From Candidatus Egerieicola pullicola (GTDB taxonomy: Bacteria > Bacillota > Clostridia > Oscillospirales > Ruminococcaceae), in assembly GCA_018712465.1 (NCBI GenBank), contig DVGY01000014.1:1-19005 (forward strand): a stretch of DNA of 19,005 nucleotides. The letters are read 5' to 3'. The stretch's first letter is position 1; each line of letters begins with the position of its first letter. Shown piece by piece: positions 1-7,970 of the stretch. The notes under the pieces are model-generated. The model saw only the letters and a list, made by a program, of their open reading frames with translations, had not been told where the DNA came from and made no database searches. Both the position numbers and the translations under genes were made by a program.

Positions 1-436
1 TCAGCAGCGCCAAAATGGCGTAGGTCTCCACCAGGGCGGTCATGGTGATGCCCTTGCCGGCGGCGTCGGGCTGTTTGCCGGTGAGGTGGATGGCGGCTAC
101 GGCGGTTTTCCCCTGGGCAATGCCGGAAATCAGCCCGCACAGGCCCATGGGCAGGGCGGCAAAGAAGAACTGCCAGCCCACTGTATCGGAAACGTCCAGG
201 GGACTGCCTCCCAGCAGGCCCAGCCGCACCATAATTAAAATGGCGGTCAAAAAGCCGTAGATGCCCTGGGTGCCGGGCAGAGCTTGCAGCACCAACAGTT
301 TGCCGAACAACTCCGGCTTCTGGGAGGTGACCCCCGCCGCGGCTTTGCCTGCCGCCATAACGCCGATGGCCGAGCCGCAGCCCGCCAAAGCAGCGCAGAG
401 CGCTGCGCCGAAAATTGCAATCGCCAGTCCTGTCAT
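1..436 (-). CDS. ntpK: V-type ATPase subunit K (proteolipid, c-ring), 3' end cut by window edge
   Basis: Membrane rotor subunit of an A/V-type ATPase, which carries H+ or Na+ through the membrane as the ring turns. The visible 145 residues are almost wholly hydrophobic and contain the duplicated hairpin pattern of a four-helix V-type proteolipid. Seen motifs are LPGTQG at residues 53-58, IAQGK with Gln108, and ALVET with the ion-binding Glu137 in the last helix. From the known Enterococcus hirae NtpK structure, the Na+ ligands are Leu61, Thr64, Gln65, Gln110 and Glu139. The equivalents here appear to be Leu53, Thr56, Gln57, Gln108 and Glu137, so Na+ coupling is inferred. The ATG lies one base after the stop of the subunit I gene, with GGAGG inside the end of that gene, which implies translational coupling. 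The C-terminus lies outside the window. Confidence 0.93.
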   Translation of the reverse strand, partial: MTGLAIAIFGAALCAALAGCGSAIGVMAAGKAAAGVTSQKPELFGKLLVLQALPGTQGIYGFLTAILIMVRLGLLGGSPLDVSDTVGWQFFFAALPMGLCGLISGIAQGKTAVAAIHLTGKQPDAAGKGITMTALVETYAILALL

Positions 437-437
437 C

Positions 438-2285
438 TTAATTTCCTCCGTCCTTTTTCAATCGAAGATAGTGGGGATCAATGGCAAAGGGCCGGAATAG
501 GGTTCCGCCCCCCTCATAGAATTTCCCGTAAAACTCAATATATTGCAGCCGGCAGTCGTGGACATAGGCGCTGAGCAGGCTCAAGGCCAGATTGAACACA
601 TGGCCCGCCGCGTAAATCAAAAGGGACAAGATCCAGCCCATCACCGAGCCCTGGATCATCCCCGCCAGCATATTCATCACCATGCCCACCACCCCGGTGG
701 CCAGGCTCAGGGCCAAAATCCGGGAATAGGAAAGGATGTCGCTGAGATAGCTGGTGATGCCGTACAGCCCGCTCAGGCCCCCCACCGCCTTGCTTACCAG
801 GCCCTTCCGGTCCCGGCCGGCGGTAAAGAGGATGGTCAGTGCGCCCACTGCGGCCAGCACCATTCCCACCGTTTGGGCAGCGGGAAGGAACAGCAGTCCC
901 AGGCCGGTAATCAGCAAAATCCAGGACAACTGGTCGAAAAGAGCGTCCAGCACCTTGCCGGAACGGATGTTGCGGTAGATTTTCACCCCTAAGCCGGTGA
1001 AGATGTGGGCTACCCCCACCAGCAGGGTCAGCAGCAGCATACTCACCGGGTCCTCCATGGGGGAGAACAGCAAAGGATGCCAGGTTTCCCCGAAGTAGCT
1101 GCCGAACACCACTCCGCAGAGCATGGTGGTGATGGAGGAGTACAGCATGACATTCATCAGCTTCACCCCTTCTTGTCCCAGCTTCATGAACTTCTTCACC
1201 AGCAGGATCAGCACCACCATCATGGCCCCGTAGCCCACGTCCCCCATCATCATGCCGAAGATCAACCAGTACCAGGGGGCCATAATGCCGTTGGGGTCCC
1301 CTTCGTGATAGTTGGGGGCGCTGAACATATTGGTGATCCCCTCAAACTGGCGGACCAGCTTGGAGTTTTCCAGCAAGGTGGGGGGCGTTTCCTCCGGCAG
1401 AGGTTCCCGAAACTCCAGCCCATAGGGCAGGCCGGTTTGACTTAACAACTGCTGAAGGGTTTTGCGCTTCTTTTTGGGGATCCACCCTTCCAGCAGCACC
1501 GTTTCCCGGGTAGCCACGCAGGGAGCGCTTTCCCGCTGGCTCACCGCCCGGTACTGTTCCGTCAACCGGGCGGGAAGGGTGTCGTCCGCCGCCAAACCGG
1601 TGAGGGTCTGTTCCAGCCGGTCCAGCTCTTCTTGCAGGGCGGTTTGGCTTTTTCTCAGGGTTTCCAGCTGCTGGGCGGGGGTGCCTTCAAAATAGGGCAG
1701 GGTCACCGGTTCCCAGCTTTCCGGCAGGGCGTCCAAGTCCTGTTGCTCCAGCGCCGCCGCCAGCAGATAGCAGTGGGCGCCGGACCGGCTGACGCAGGTA
1801 TATCCCACCGGCCCCGGCTCCCGGGAAAGGGCTTCCCAGGCGGAAGCGGAAAGGATCCCCAGCCGGAACCGGGTGTAGCCCAATCCCTGTTGCAGCTGGG
1901 CATAGGTCAAATCCAAAGCTTCCCAAGGGGCCAACTGGGCGGCTTGCTGGGACTGTTCCTCCAAGCGGCGGCGGTATTGCTGAAGCTGCTGAAGCAGCTG
2001 TTCCATTTTGTCCACCGCCTGTTGGTCGGCCTGGTCCACCTGTTGCAGCGCCTGGGCCGATTCCTCCGGCAGTCCGGCCAGCATACCCCGTTTGGGGGCG
2101 TAGGGCTTTAACTGCTGCATCAGCCGTTCCATCCGCTGGACCTGTTCCCCTGCCGGGGAGGAGGGAGACTGTCCCCCTTCCGGCTGGGACAGCATCACCA
2201 GCCCGGAGGATTGCAGCCGGTCCAGCAGGGCGGCTTTGTCCTCCTTCATACAGGCCAGGGTAACATAATTCATGGCCACAATCAT
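438..2285 (-). CDS. ntpI: V-type ATPase subunit I (membrane stator, a-subunit homologue)
   Basis: 615-residue stator subunit that couples the proteolipid ring to the peripheral stalk and provides the ion half-channels. The N-terminal half (about residues 1-320) is soluble, with a long Gln/Leu-rich coiled-coil stretch near residues 50-115 and a second near 205-235. The C-terminal half (about 330-600) contains several hydrophobic segments, with family-typical stretches such as PWYWLIFGMMMGDVGYG and the Ser/Tyr-rich YLSDILSYSRILALSLA. Length is normal for bacterial NtpI. The ATG at 2285 is preceded by AGGAGG at a spacing of 8 bases and gives the usual beginning MIVAMNYVTL. It starts 12 bases after the stalk-subunit stop and is followed one base later by subunit K, so it is the middle gene of a tight operon. 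Confidence 0.95.
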   Translation of the reverse strand: MIVAMNYVTLACMKEDKAALLDRLQSSGLVMLSQPEGGQSPSSPAGEQVQRMERLMQQLKPYAPKRGMLAGLPEESAQALQQVDQADQQAVDKMEQLLQQLQQYRRRLEEQSQQAAQLAPWEALDLTYAQLQQGLGYTRFRLGILSASAWEALSREPGPVGYTCVSRSGAHCYLLAAALEQQDLDALPESWEPVTLPYFEGTPAQQLETLRKSQTALQEELDRLEQTLTGLAADDTLPARLTEQYRAVSQRESAPCVATRETVLLEGWIPKKKRKTLQQLLSQTGLPYGLEFREPLPEETPPTLLENSKLVRQFEGITNMFSAPNYHEGDPNGIMAPWYWLIFGMMMGDVGYGAMMVVLILLVKKFMKLGQEGVKLMNVMLYSSITTMLCGVVFGSYFGETWHPLLFSPMEDPVSMLLLTLLVGVAHIFTGLGVKIYRNIRSGKVLDALFDQLSWILLITGLGLLFLPAAQTVGMVLAAVGALTILFTAGRDRKGLVSKAVGGLSGLYGITSYLSDILSYSRILALSLATGVVGMVMNMLAGMIQGSVMGWILSLLIYAAGHVFNLALSLLSAYVHDCRLQYIEFYGKFYEGGGTLFRPFAIDPHYLRLKKDGGN

Positions 2286-2297
2286 AGGACATTCCTC

Positions 2298-2615
2298 CTA
2301 TCCATCCAGGGACTGCTCCAACAGGGCCAGCAGCCTTTTCCGTCCCTGCTCCATCCCCAGTTGGGCCTGCTTTTCCAGCATCCGGCAGGCTTCTTCCCGC
2401 TTTGCCCGGGCCTGACCGGCCTGCTGCCGGGCTTGCTCCTGGGCGGCTTGTCGGATGGCCTGGGCCTGCTGTTTGGCTTGTTCTTCCAGCTCCTGGGCCT
2501 GCTGCCGGCTTTCCTGCCGGGCGGTCTGGCGAAGGGACTTGGCCTGGGCCAAAGCCTGTTGTTTCTTTTGGGCCGCCTGTTCTTCGGCAGCCTTGATTTC
2601 ATCCAGAAATTCCAT
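2298..2615 (-). CDS. V-type ATPase small coiled-coil stalk subunit (subunit G/H-like)
   Basis: 105 residues, nearly all Gln, Ala, Lys, Glu and Arg from residue 8 to 95, with no glycine or proline breaks, so it must be a continuous alpha-helical coiled coil. It starts MEFLDEIKAAEEQAAQ, which resembles the first helix of the peripheral-stalk subunit called NtpF/AtpH/G in different bacteria. Position supports the call: it is the first gene after a strong promoter and directly precedes subunit I. Its role would be to pair with subunit E in the peripheral stalk, which holds the catalytic head still. The ATG at 2615 has CAGGAGG at a good spacing. The family is poorly conserved at residue level, so the name rests on composition and neighbours. 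Gene letters differ between organisms, so none is given. Confidence 0.82.
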   Translation of the reverse strand: MEFLDEIKAAEEQAAQKKQQALAQAKSLRQTARQESRQQAQELEEQAKQQAQAIRQAAQEQARQQAGQARAKREEACRMLEKQAQLGMEQGRKRLLALLEQSLDG

Positions 2616-2713
2616 CCCAGTCCTCCTGTGGGTCGATGCAAAATCTTTCGGGATTCTGCCTAAAAATAGTTTGTTTCCTCATTTAAAATTAGCGAATTTG
2701 AAATCCTACCCCC

Positions 2714-2742
2714 ATCATAGACCTTTTGTATGCAGGTGTCAA
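2714..2742 (-). promoter_or_regulatory. Promoter of the V-ATPase operon
   Basis: On the minus strand TTGACA (2742-2737) and TATGAT (2719-2714) are separated by exactly 17 bases, a near-perfect sigma-A promoter. Transcription would start near 2707, giving a leader of about 90 bases before the stalk-subunit ATG at 2615. No operator-like repeat is obvious in the leader. Confidence 0.88.
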
Positions 2743-2869
2743 TGGGGATTGTTCTCCTTTTTCAAACTTTTTCTGCTTCTTGTTCCAAGCCGGAGGGAGT
2801 TTTTCCTTTCTTCCCCAACGCTTCCTTTCTGCGGGAGCGCTTCCCTTTCATGTTGCCCTCTTCCGGCGC

Positions 2870-2901
2870 AAAAAACCGGCAGTGCATCCAAACACTGCCG
2901 G
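2870..2901 (-). terminator. Rho-independent terminator of the flavodoxin-aldo/keto reductase unit
   Basis: Minus-strand arms CCGGCAGTG and CACTGCCGG form a perfect 9-bp stem with an 8-base loop, followed by six T. It lies 28 bases after the reductase stop codon. Confidence 0.93.
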
Positions 2902-2929
2902 CCTTTCCTTTGATTTTACTTCCCTGGGG

Positions 2930-3979
2930 TTAGGGGTGGGGTTCGATTTTCTGATTTCCGGTGGACCACACGTGCTGCTCCTTGGCGGCGGCAGGGGTGT
3001 TCTGGGCCATCACCCCCACCAGCTTGTGGGGCAGGTATTCCTCTTCCAGGTAGGTCATCTCCTGGGGGGTCAGCTTCAAATCCACCGCTTTGGCGGCGCC
3101 TTCGATGTGGTGGAGCTTGGTGGCCCCCACCACCGGGGCGGTAACCTTCTCCAGCAGCCAGGCCAGGGCGATCTCGGTCATGGACACGCCCCGCTGCTGA
3201 GCCAGCTGGGCCACCCGCCGGATAATCACCTCATCCTGCCGGGCGGTGGCGTCGTACTTCAGCTTGGCGTAGCTGTCCTCTTCCAGCCGCTTGGAGGTTT
3301 CCCCGGGATGCTTGGACAGCCGTCCCCCGGCCAAGGCGCTGTAGGGGGTCATGGCAATGTTGTCCTCGGCGCAGAGCTTGGCCATTTCCCGCTCCTCCTC
3401 CCGGAAGATCAGGTTGTAGTGGCCCTGGACCGAGACGAATTTGGCAAATCCCTCCCGTTCTGCCAAGGCGTTGGCTTTGGCCAGCTGATAGGCAAAGCAG
3501 TTGGAGATGCCGATGTACCGCACCTTCCCTGCCTGGACCACCTGGTTCAACCCCTCCATCACTTCGTAGAGGGGAGTGGCGTAGTCCCACATATGGTAGA
3601 TATACAGATCCACATAGTCCAGCCCCAGGTTCCGCAGGCTGGTGTCGATCATCCGCTGGATGTGCTGCTGGCCGGAAACCCCGGCTTGGATTTCCTCCGG
3701 GGTGCGGGGGAGAAATTTGGTGGCGATAACCACATCCTCCCGCTTGGCGAACTCCTTCACCGCCCGGCCCAGGTACTGTTCGCTGGTGCCGCTTTGGTAG
3801 CCGATGGCGGTGTCAAAAAAGTTCACTCCCAGCTCCAATCCCCGCCGGATGATCTCCCGGGAATGGGCTTCGTCCAGCGTCCAGCTATGCTGGCCGTTTT
3901 GGGGGTCTCCAAAGCCCATGCACCCCATGCAGATCCGGGAAACGGTCAAATCCGAGTTGCCCAATTTGGTATATTGCAT
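2930..3979 (-). CDS. Aldo/keto reductase family oxidoreductase
   Basis: 349-residue soluble NADPH-dependent oxidoreductase with a TIM-barrel fold, expected to reduce an aldehyde or ketone; the substrate cannot be read from sequence. The AKR catalytic tetrad is visible: Asp56 and Tyr61 in the FFDTAIGYQ segment, Lys88 in VIATKF, and His129 in LYIYHMWD. The GISNC motif and a C-terminal VVGATKLHHIEGA nucleotide-binding segment are also present. Length is normal. The ATG at 3979 has GGAGG seven bases upstream; a longer in-frame reading to 4042 lacks a ribosome site. It follows the flavodoxin gene by 41 bases and shares its promoter and terminator. Such pairs are common in Clostridia, and a joint role in redox or electrophile detoxification is only inference. 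Confidence 0.92.
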   Translation of the reverse strand: MQYTKLGNSDLTVSRICMGCMGFGDPQNGQHSWTLDEAHSREIIRRGLELGVNFFDTAIGYQSGTSEQYLGRAVKEFAKREDVVIATKFLPRTPEEIQAGVSGQQHIQRMIDTSLRNLGLDYVDLYIYHMWDYATPLYEVMEGLNQVVQAGKVRYIGISNCFAYQLAKANALAEREGFAKFVSVQGHYNLIFREEEREMAKLCAEDNIAMTPYSALAGGRLSKHPGETSKRLEEDSYAKLKYDATARQDEVIIRRVAQLAQQRGVSMTEIALAWLLEKVTAPVVGATKLHHIEGAAKAVDLKLTPQEMTYLEEEYLPHKLVGVMAQNTPAAAKEQHVWSTGNQKIEPHP

Positions 3980-4020
3980 TGTAATTCCTCCATTCCCATA
4001 ATGTCCCGTTTCGGGAGAGT

Positions 4021-4497
4021 TTATGCCAGCCGGTCCGCCCACTGTTTCAGTGCCGTTTGAGACAGGGGGCCGTTGAGCAGTTTTCCTTCCAGCACCACCC
4101 CGCCCGGGCAGCTGGAAGCCAGATCCTTGGCGGTGCTGCCCAGTCCGCTGCCCCCGGAGGTGGCAAACAGCACAATGGTTTTCCCAGTAAAGTCACAGCA
4201 TTCCAAAAAGCTGCGGATAATGGCGGGGGCGGTGTACCACCAGATGGGAAATCCCAGAAAGATCCGGTCATACCCGGCCAGGTCGGCGTGGGTGTCCGCC
4301 AGCTTGGGGCGGCAGGCAGGGTCTTTCTGCTCCAGGGAGCTGCGGGAAGAAGGGTTTCGCCAATTCAGGTCCTGCGGGGTGTAGGGCTGGGCGGGGCGGA
4401 TCTCATAGAGGCCGGCGCCGATGGCCTTTGCCAGCGTTTCCGCCGCCCGCTTGGTGGTGCCGCCGGCAGAGAAAAATGCAACTAAGGTTTGTTTCAT
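4021..4497 (-). CDS. Flavodoxin (flavodoxin_4-like FMN protein)
   Basis: 158-residue small flavoprotein. The N-terminus TLVAFFSAGGTTKRAAETL is the phosphate-binding loop that grips FMN (Ser10, Gly12, Gly13, Thr14, Thr15). The FLGFPIWWYTAP segment is the next flavin-contacting loop, and LFATSGGSGLG is the third. The middle part, with PYTPQDLNW and SSRSSLE, is typical of the variant family that includes flavodoxin-like reductases rather than classic electron-transfer flavodoxins. The ATG at 4497 is chosen because AAGGAG lies upstream at workable distance; an in-frame TTG/GTG-type extension to 4521 would include the ribosome site itself. It is the first gene of a two-gene unit with the aldo/keto reductase and is divergent from lon. 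Confidence 0.9.
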   Translation of the reverse strand: MKQTLVAFFSAGGTTKRAAETLAKAIGAGLYEIRPAQPYTPQDLNWRNPSSRSSLEQKDPACRPKLADTHADLAGYDRIFLGFPIWWYTAPAIIRSFLECCDFTGKTIVLFATSGGSGLGSTAKDLASSCPGGVVLEGKLLNGPLSQTALKQWADRLA

Positions 4498-4545
4498 CTG
4501 TTTTTGCTCCTTTCCACACAAATTCCGGTTTCCTTTGCTGATTCC

Positions 4546-4574
4546 ATTATAAAACGAAAAAAGTGCAATGTCTA
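4546..4574 (-). promoter_or_regulatory. Promoter of the flavodoxin-aldo/keto reductase unit
   Basis: Minus strand TAGACA (4574-4569), a 17-base spacer, and TATAAT (4551-4546). Only one base of the -35 box departs from consensus. The start would be near 4539, giving a leader of about 40 bases. Confidence 0.82.
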
Positions 4575-4690
4575 ATACCTATCTTTTATTGTTTCAAATT
4601 CATTTTTTCTATGGTTCTTCCCTTTCTCTCCCCTGCTCCGGCAAACGCCGCCGCCGTTCACAAGTCCGTTACACGTTGGGACAAGAATCG

Positions 4691-4699
4691 TGCTATGAT
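4691..4699 (+). promoter_or_regulatory. Possible upstream lon promoter (extended -10)
   Basis: TGCTATGAT is an extended -10 element (TG, one base, TATGAT). The best -35 match is TTACAC at 4669-4674, at a long 19-base spacing. A transcript would begin near 4706 and run straight into the hairpin at 4712-4762. Weaker evidence than for the downstream promoter. Confidence 0.45.
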
Positions 4700-4711
4700 A
4701 GGGATGTTTTC

Positions 4712-4762
4712 CCGGCGGCCGCCAAATTTGGAAAGGAAAGGGATCCCCGCCGCCGGTTTTTT
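4712..4762 (+). terminator. Terminator-like hairpin in the lon leader
   Basis: CCGGCGGC (4712-4719) pairs perfectly with GCCGCCGG (4749-4756), followed by six T (4757-4762). The 29-base loop itself holds two perfect palindromes, CCAAATTTGG (4722-4731) and a GGGATCCC core. It sits after the extended -10 and before the main lon promoter, so it could end transcripts from the upstream promoter or block read-through. Confidence 0.55.
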
Positions 4763-4796
4763 GCCGCTGCAGCCTGGATTTGCCTGGGGGGTTGGG

Positions 4797-4825
4797 TTGC
4801 ATTGTGTGGAGTATTCTAGTATAAT
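4797..4825 (+). promoter_or_regulatory. Main promoter of lon-engB-lysA
   Basis: TTGCAT (4797-4802), a 17-base spacer and a perfect TATAAT (4820-4825). Start near 4832, leader about 52 bases. The leader contains GGACAC/GTGTCC (4848-4853 and 4858-4863) with a 4-base loop just upstream of the ribosome site AAGGAAAGGA. No CIRCE or CtsR heat-shock operator was recognised. Confidence 0.85.
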
Positions 4826-4883
4826 AAGTTGTAATCTGCCGAGGGATGGACACGGCAGTGTCCGCAAGGAAAGGAATTATAGT

Positions 4884-7319
4884 ATGAGTGAAGCAATCAA
4901 GCCCGGCCAAAAACTGTTCCCGGTATTGGCCATGCGGGGCATTGTGATGTTTGAAGGATCTCTGGCCCACTTCGACGTGGGACGGGAAAAGAGTCTGCTA
5001 GCGCTGGACTACGCCATGCAGCACGGCCGGCGGATCCTGCTGGTGACCCAGCGGGACATTATGACCGAAAACCCCACCACCGATCAACTTTATCAATACG
5101 GCGTCCTGGCAGAAATCAAGCAGATGTTCAAAACTCAGGACGGCATCTCCCGGGTGCTGGTGGAATGTCTTCAGCGGATCAAATTAGGAAAAAACCGGGC
5201 GGAAGAGCCCTTTTTGCAGGCCAACTACCGCTCCGCCCCCATTCACCCCAGCGAAGTGGAGCAGGAGCGAATGGAGGCCGCCATCCGGCTGGTGAAGTCC
5301 CTGTTTGAGGACTACGCCCAAAATGTACCCAAGATGAACGAAGACGTGCTGATCCGGGTGATGGAGGAGCAGGATCCCCACCAGCTGTTCTGCCTCATCG
5401 GACAGAACACCATGCTCTCCTACGAGCAGAAACAGGAACTGCTGGAGCAGGACACCGACTACCTGCGTTTGCAGCGTCTGGCCGCCATTCTGGACCACGA
5501 AACCAACGTAATGGTCATCGAGCAGGACCTGTTCGACACCGTCCGGGAAAACCTGGACCGGAACCAGCGGGAATACGTCCTAAGGGAACAGATGAAGGCC
5601 ATCCAGCAGCAGCTGGGAGAGGACGGCTACGGCTCCGACCAGGAGGAGCTGGACGAGCTGCAAAAGCAGATCAAGGCCATCCAGAACATCTCGGACCAGA
5701 GCCGGGAGAAGCTGCTCAAGGAATGGGGCAAGCTGAGCAAAATGCCGGCCATGTCCCAGGAAGCGGGGGTGATCCGGGGGTACCTGGAAACGGTGCTGGA
5801 ACTGCCCTGGGACGCCTCCACCCAGGACAACGTGGATTTAAAGCAGGCCAAAAAGATTTTAAACCAGGACCACTACGGCCTGGAAAAGGTGAAGGACCGG
5901 ATTTTGGAAAGCCTGGCGGTGCGGCAGTTAAAGCCGGGCAACCAGGGACAGATTCTCTGTCTGGTGGGCCCTCCGGGGGTGGGCAAAACCAGCATCGGCA
6001 AATCCATCGCCCGGGCTATGGGCCGGACCTACGTGCGGCTGAGCTTAGGCGGCGTCAAGGATGAAAGCGACATCCGGGGCCACCGGAAAACCTATGTGGG
6101 GGCTATGCCGGGGCGGATCATCAACGCCTTAATCCAGGCCAAGGTAAACAACCCCTTAATCCTGTTGGACGAGATCGACAAAATGGCCAACGATTTCCGG
6201 GGCGACCCTGCCTCCGCCATGCTGGAAGTGCTGGACGGGGAGCAGAACAACACCTTCCGGGACCACTACATCGAACTGCCCTTTGATTTGAGCAAGGTGC
6301 TGTTCATCACCACCGCCAACGACCTGTCCACCGTCTCCCCGCCGCTGCTGGACCGGATGGACGTCATCGAGCTGTCCAGCTACACCCGGGAGGAAAAGTT
6401 CCACATCGCCAAGGAATACCTGGTGAAAAAGCAGATGGAAAAGCACGGCCTCACCGGCAAGGACGTCTCCTTCACCCCGGCGGGGCTGTACACCCTCATC
6501 GACCGGTACACCCGGGAAGCGGGGGTTCGGACCCTGGAACGGCGGATCGGGGACATCTGCCGGAAGGTGGCGTTGGAAAAGGTCACCGAAGGGGAAGAAT
6601 TTTCCAAAAAGACGGTGGGGGGCAAGCGGATGGAAAAGTACCTGGGGCCGAAAAAGTTCCGGGTGTCCTCCATCCCCAAAACCGACCAGATCGGCTTAGT
6701 CACCGGCCTGGCCTGGACCAGTGTGGGAGGCGAAACCCTGGAAATCGAGGTGAGCTGCGTGGACGGCACCGGCAAGGTGGAGATCACCGGCAACCTGGGC
6801 TCCGTTATGACCGAATCTGCCAAGCTGGCGGTGACCTATGTGCGGAGCATTGCCGACCGCTACCACATCCCCAAGGACTTTTACAAAACCAAGGACATCC
6901 ACATCCACGCCCCGGAAGGGGCGGTGCCCAAGGACGGTCCCAGCGCCGGGGTGACCATGACCACCGCCTTAGTCAGCGCCCTGGCCAAAATTCCGGTGCG
7001 CCGCACCGTGGCCATGACGGGAGAGATTTCCCTGCGGGGCCGGGTGCTGCCCATCGGCGGACTGAAGGAAAAGAGCATCGCCGCCTACCGGGCGGGGGTG
7101 AAAACGGTGTTAATCCCGGCGGAAAACCTGCCGGATTTGGAGGAAATCGACCCCTCGGTGCGCAAGGGCATGGAATTTCTGCCCATGGAAACCATCGACC
7201 AGGTGCTGGAACAAGCCTTAGTGCTGCCGGAAAAGCCGGAAACCCACCGGTCCATGGACCCATCGGTGGTGCTGGTGAAAAACCCGGTTCCCGCCGAAAA
7301 CGCCACCATGCAACAGTAA
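4884..7319 (+). CDS. lon: ATP-dependent protease Lon (LonA type)
   Basis: 811-residue cytoplasmic AAA+ serine protease that unfolds and degrades damaged and regulatory proteins. Domains in order are the N-terminal substrate-binding LON domain (about residues 8-205), a coiled-coil linker (about 210-300), the AAA+ module, and the protease domain. Walker A is GPPGVGKT at 362-369 and Walker B ends in Asp429-Glu430. The catalytic dyad is Ser687 in KDGPSAG and Lys730 in GGLKEK; their 43-residue spacing matches Escherichia coli Ser679/Lys722. Length is typical. The ATG at 4884 follows AAGGAAAGGA and starts MSEAIKPGQKLFPV as expected; the in-frame open stretch back to 4563 is upstream DNA carrying the promoter. 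It is followed after 16 bases by engB, a common Firmicutes arrangement. Confidence 0.97.
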   Translation: MSEAIKPGQKLFPVLAMRGIVMFEGSLAHFDVGREKSLLALDYAMQHGRRILLVTQRDIMTENPTTDQLYQYGVLAEIKQMFKTQDGISRVLVECLQRIKLGKNRAEEPFLQANYRSAPIHPSEVEQERMEAAIRLVKSLFEDYAQNVPKMNEDVLIRVMEEQDPHQLFCLIGQNTMLSYEQKQELLEQDTDYLRLQRLAAILDHETNVMVIEQDLFDTVRENLDRNQREYVLREQMKAIQQQLGEDGYGSDQEELDELQKQIKAIQNISDQSREKLLKEWGKLSKMPAMSQEAGVIRGYLETVLELPWDASTQDNVDLKQAKKILNQDHYGLEKVKDRILESLAVRQLKPGNQGQILCLVGPPGVGKTSIGKSIARAMGRTYVRLSLGGVKDESDIRGHRKTYVGAMPGRIINALIQAKVNNPLILLDEIDKMANDFRGDPASAMLEVLDGEQNNTFRDHYIELPFDLSKVLFITTANDLSTVSPPLLDRMDVIELSSYTREEKFHIAKEYLVKKQMEKHGLTGKDVSFTPAGLYTLIDRYTREAGVRTLERRIGDICRKVALEKVTEGEEFSKKTVGGKRMEKYLGPKKFRVSSIPKTDQIGLVTGLAWTSVGGETLEIEVSCVDGTGKVEITGNLGSVMTESAKLAVTYVRSIADRYHIPKDFYKTKDIHIHAPEGAVPKDGPSAGVTMTTALVSALAKIPVRRTVAMTGEISLRGRVLPIGGLKEKSIAAYRAGVKTVLIPAENLPDLEEIDPSVRKGMEFLPMETIDQVLEQALVLPEKPETHRSMDPSVVLVKNPVPAENATMQQ

Positions 7320-7335
7320 CGCAAAGGAGAAGTTT

Positions 7336-7935
7336 ATGCCACTGCCCTATCAACAAGCCGCCTACCTGAAAAGCTACGGCCTGGCCCGTCAGCTTCCCCA
7401 CAGCGACGTGCCGGAAATTGCCTTTGCCGGGCGTTCCAACGTGGGAAAATCCTCCCTGCTCAACAAGCTGTTCGGCCGGAAAAACCTGGCCCGGGTCAGC
7501 TCCATGCCGGGAAAGACGGTAACCATCAACTTTTACCAGGTGGGGCCGGTGCATTTTGTGGACCTGCCGGGGTACGGCTACGCCAAGGTGGCCAAAACCG
7601 AAAAGGACCGGTGGAGCGAACTGATGGAGCACTACTTCACCAGCGACCGTCCGGTGGAGCTGGTGGTGCAGCTTATCGACCTGCGCCATCCCCCCACCAA
7701 GCAGGATTTACAGATGGTGAACATGCTCATCGACCACGGGTTCCCCTTTGTGGTGGCCCTGACCAAGGCGGACAAGTTAAACGTCACCCAGCGCAAACAG
7801 CGTTTGGAGGCATTGCAGCAGGAACTGCCCTGCGCCGACCAGATCCAGATGGTGGTCACCTCCACCCTCACCGGGGAGGGGATGGACACCCTGCGGGGAC
7901 TGATCGACTCCCTCTTTGAAGAGGAAGGGCAGTAA
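7336..7935 (+). CDS. engB: Ribosome biogenesis GTPase EngB (YsxC/YihA family)
   Basis: 199-residue GTP-binding protein needed for late assembly of the large ribosomal subunit. The G1 loop GRSNVGKS is at residues 32-39, the G2 region is near VSSMPGKT (54-61), G3 DLPG is at 76-79 and continues in the family signature GYGYAKV, and G4 TKAD is at 143-146. Size and the short N-terminal extension before the first strand match the family. AAAGGAG lies upstream of the ATG. It sits 16 bases after lon and 35 bases before lysA, so the three genes are probably one transcript from the lon promoter. Confidence 0.96.
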   Translation: MPLPYQQAAYLKSYGLARQLPHSDVPEIAFAGRSNVGKSSLLNKLFGRKNLARVSSMPGKTVTINFYQVGPVHFVDLPGYGYAKVAKTEKDRWSELMEHYFTSDRPVELVVQLIDLRHPPTKQDLQMVNMLIDHGFPFVVALTKADKLNVTQRKQRLEALQQELPCADQIQMVVTSTLTGEGMDTLRGLIDSLFEEEGQ

Positions 7936-7970
7936 CAGGAGAGTATAGAAACAGGAAAGGAAGTACCAGG

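Larger units (their letters stand above)
2616..2929. other. Intergenic region between the V-ATPase operon and the aldo/keto reductase
   Basis: This 314-base gap holds the V-ATPase promoter (2714-2742), its roughly 90-base leader, and the terminator of the reductase gene (2870-2901). The remaining part, about 2743-2869, is strongly pyrimidine-rich on the plus strand and no gene or clear structure is visible in it. Confidence 0.7.
4498..4883. other. Divergent regulatory region between flavodoxin and lon
   Basis: A 386-base gene-free stretch. It holds the minus-strand flavodoxin promoter (4546-4574), an extended -10 element (4691-4699), a long terminator-like hairpin (4712-4762), the main lon promoter (4797-4825) and a small dyad in the lon leader (4848-4863). 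A reading frame happens to remain open through it in frame with lon, but it has no start signals of its own and its composition is not coding. Confidence 0.8.

Noticed and set aside
2298..2615. Repeated CCTGGGCCTGCTG-like DNA suggesting a microsatellite or repeat element
   Set aside because: The repetition comes from Gln/Ala coiled-coil codons of the V-ATPase stalk subunit and is in frame throughout.
2726..4060. A 444-residue open frame opposite the aldo/keto reductase
   Set aside because: Antisense shadow: Gly/His/Val-rich, no ribosome site, and it crosses the terminator and the stop region of flavodoxin.
4563..4883. In-frame upstream extension of lon by 107 residues
   Set aside because: It contains the main promoter and hairpin, lacks a ribosome site, and Lon families begin at the MSEAIKPGQK position, which has AAGGAAAGGA upstream.
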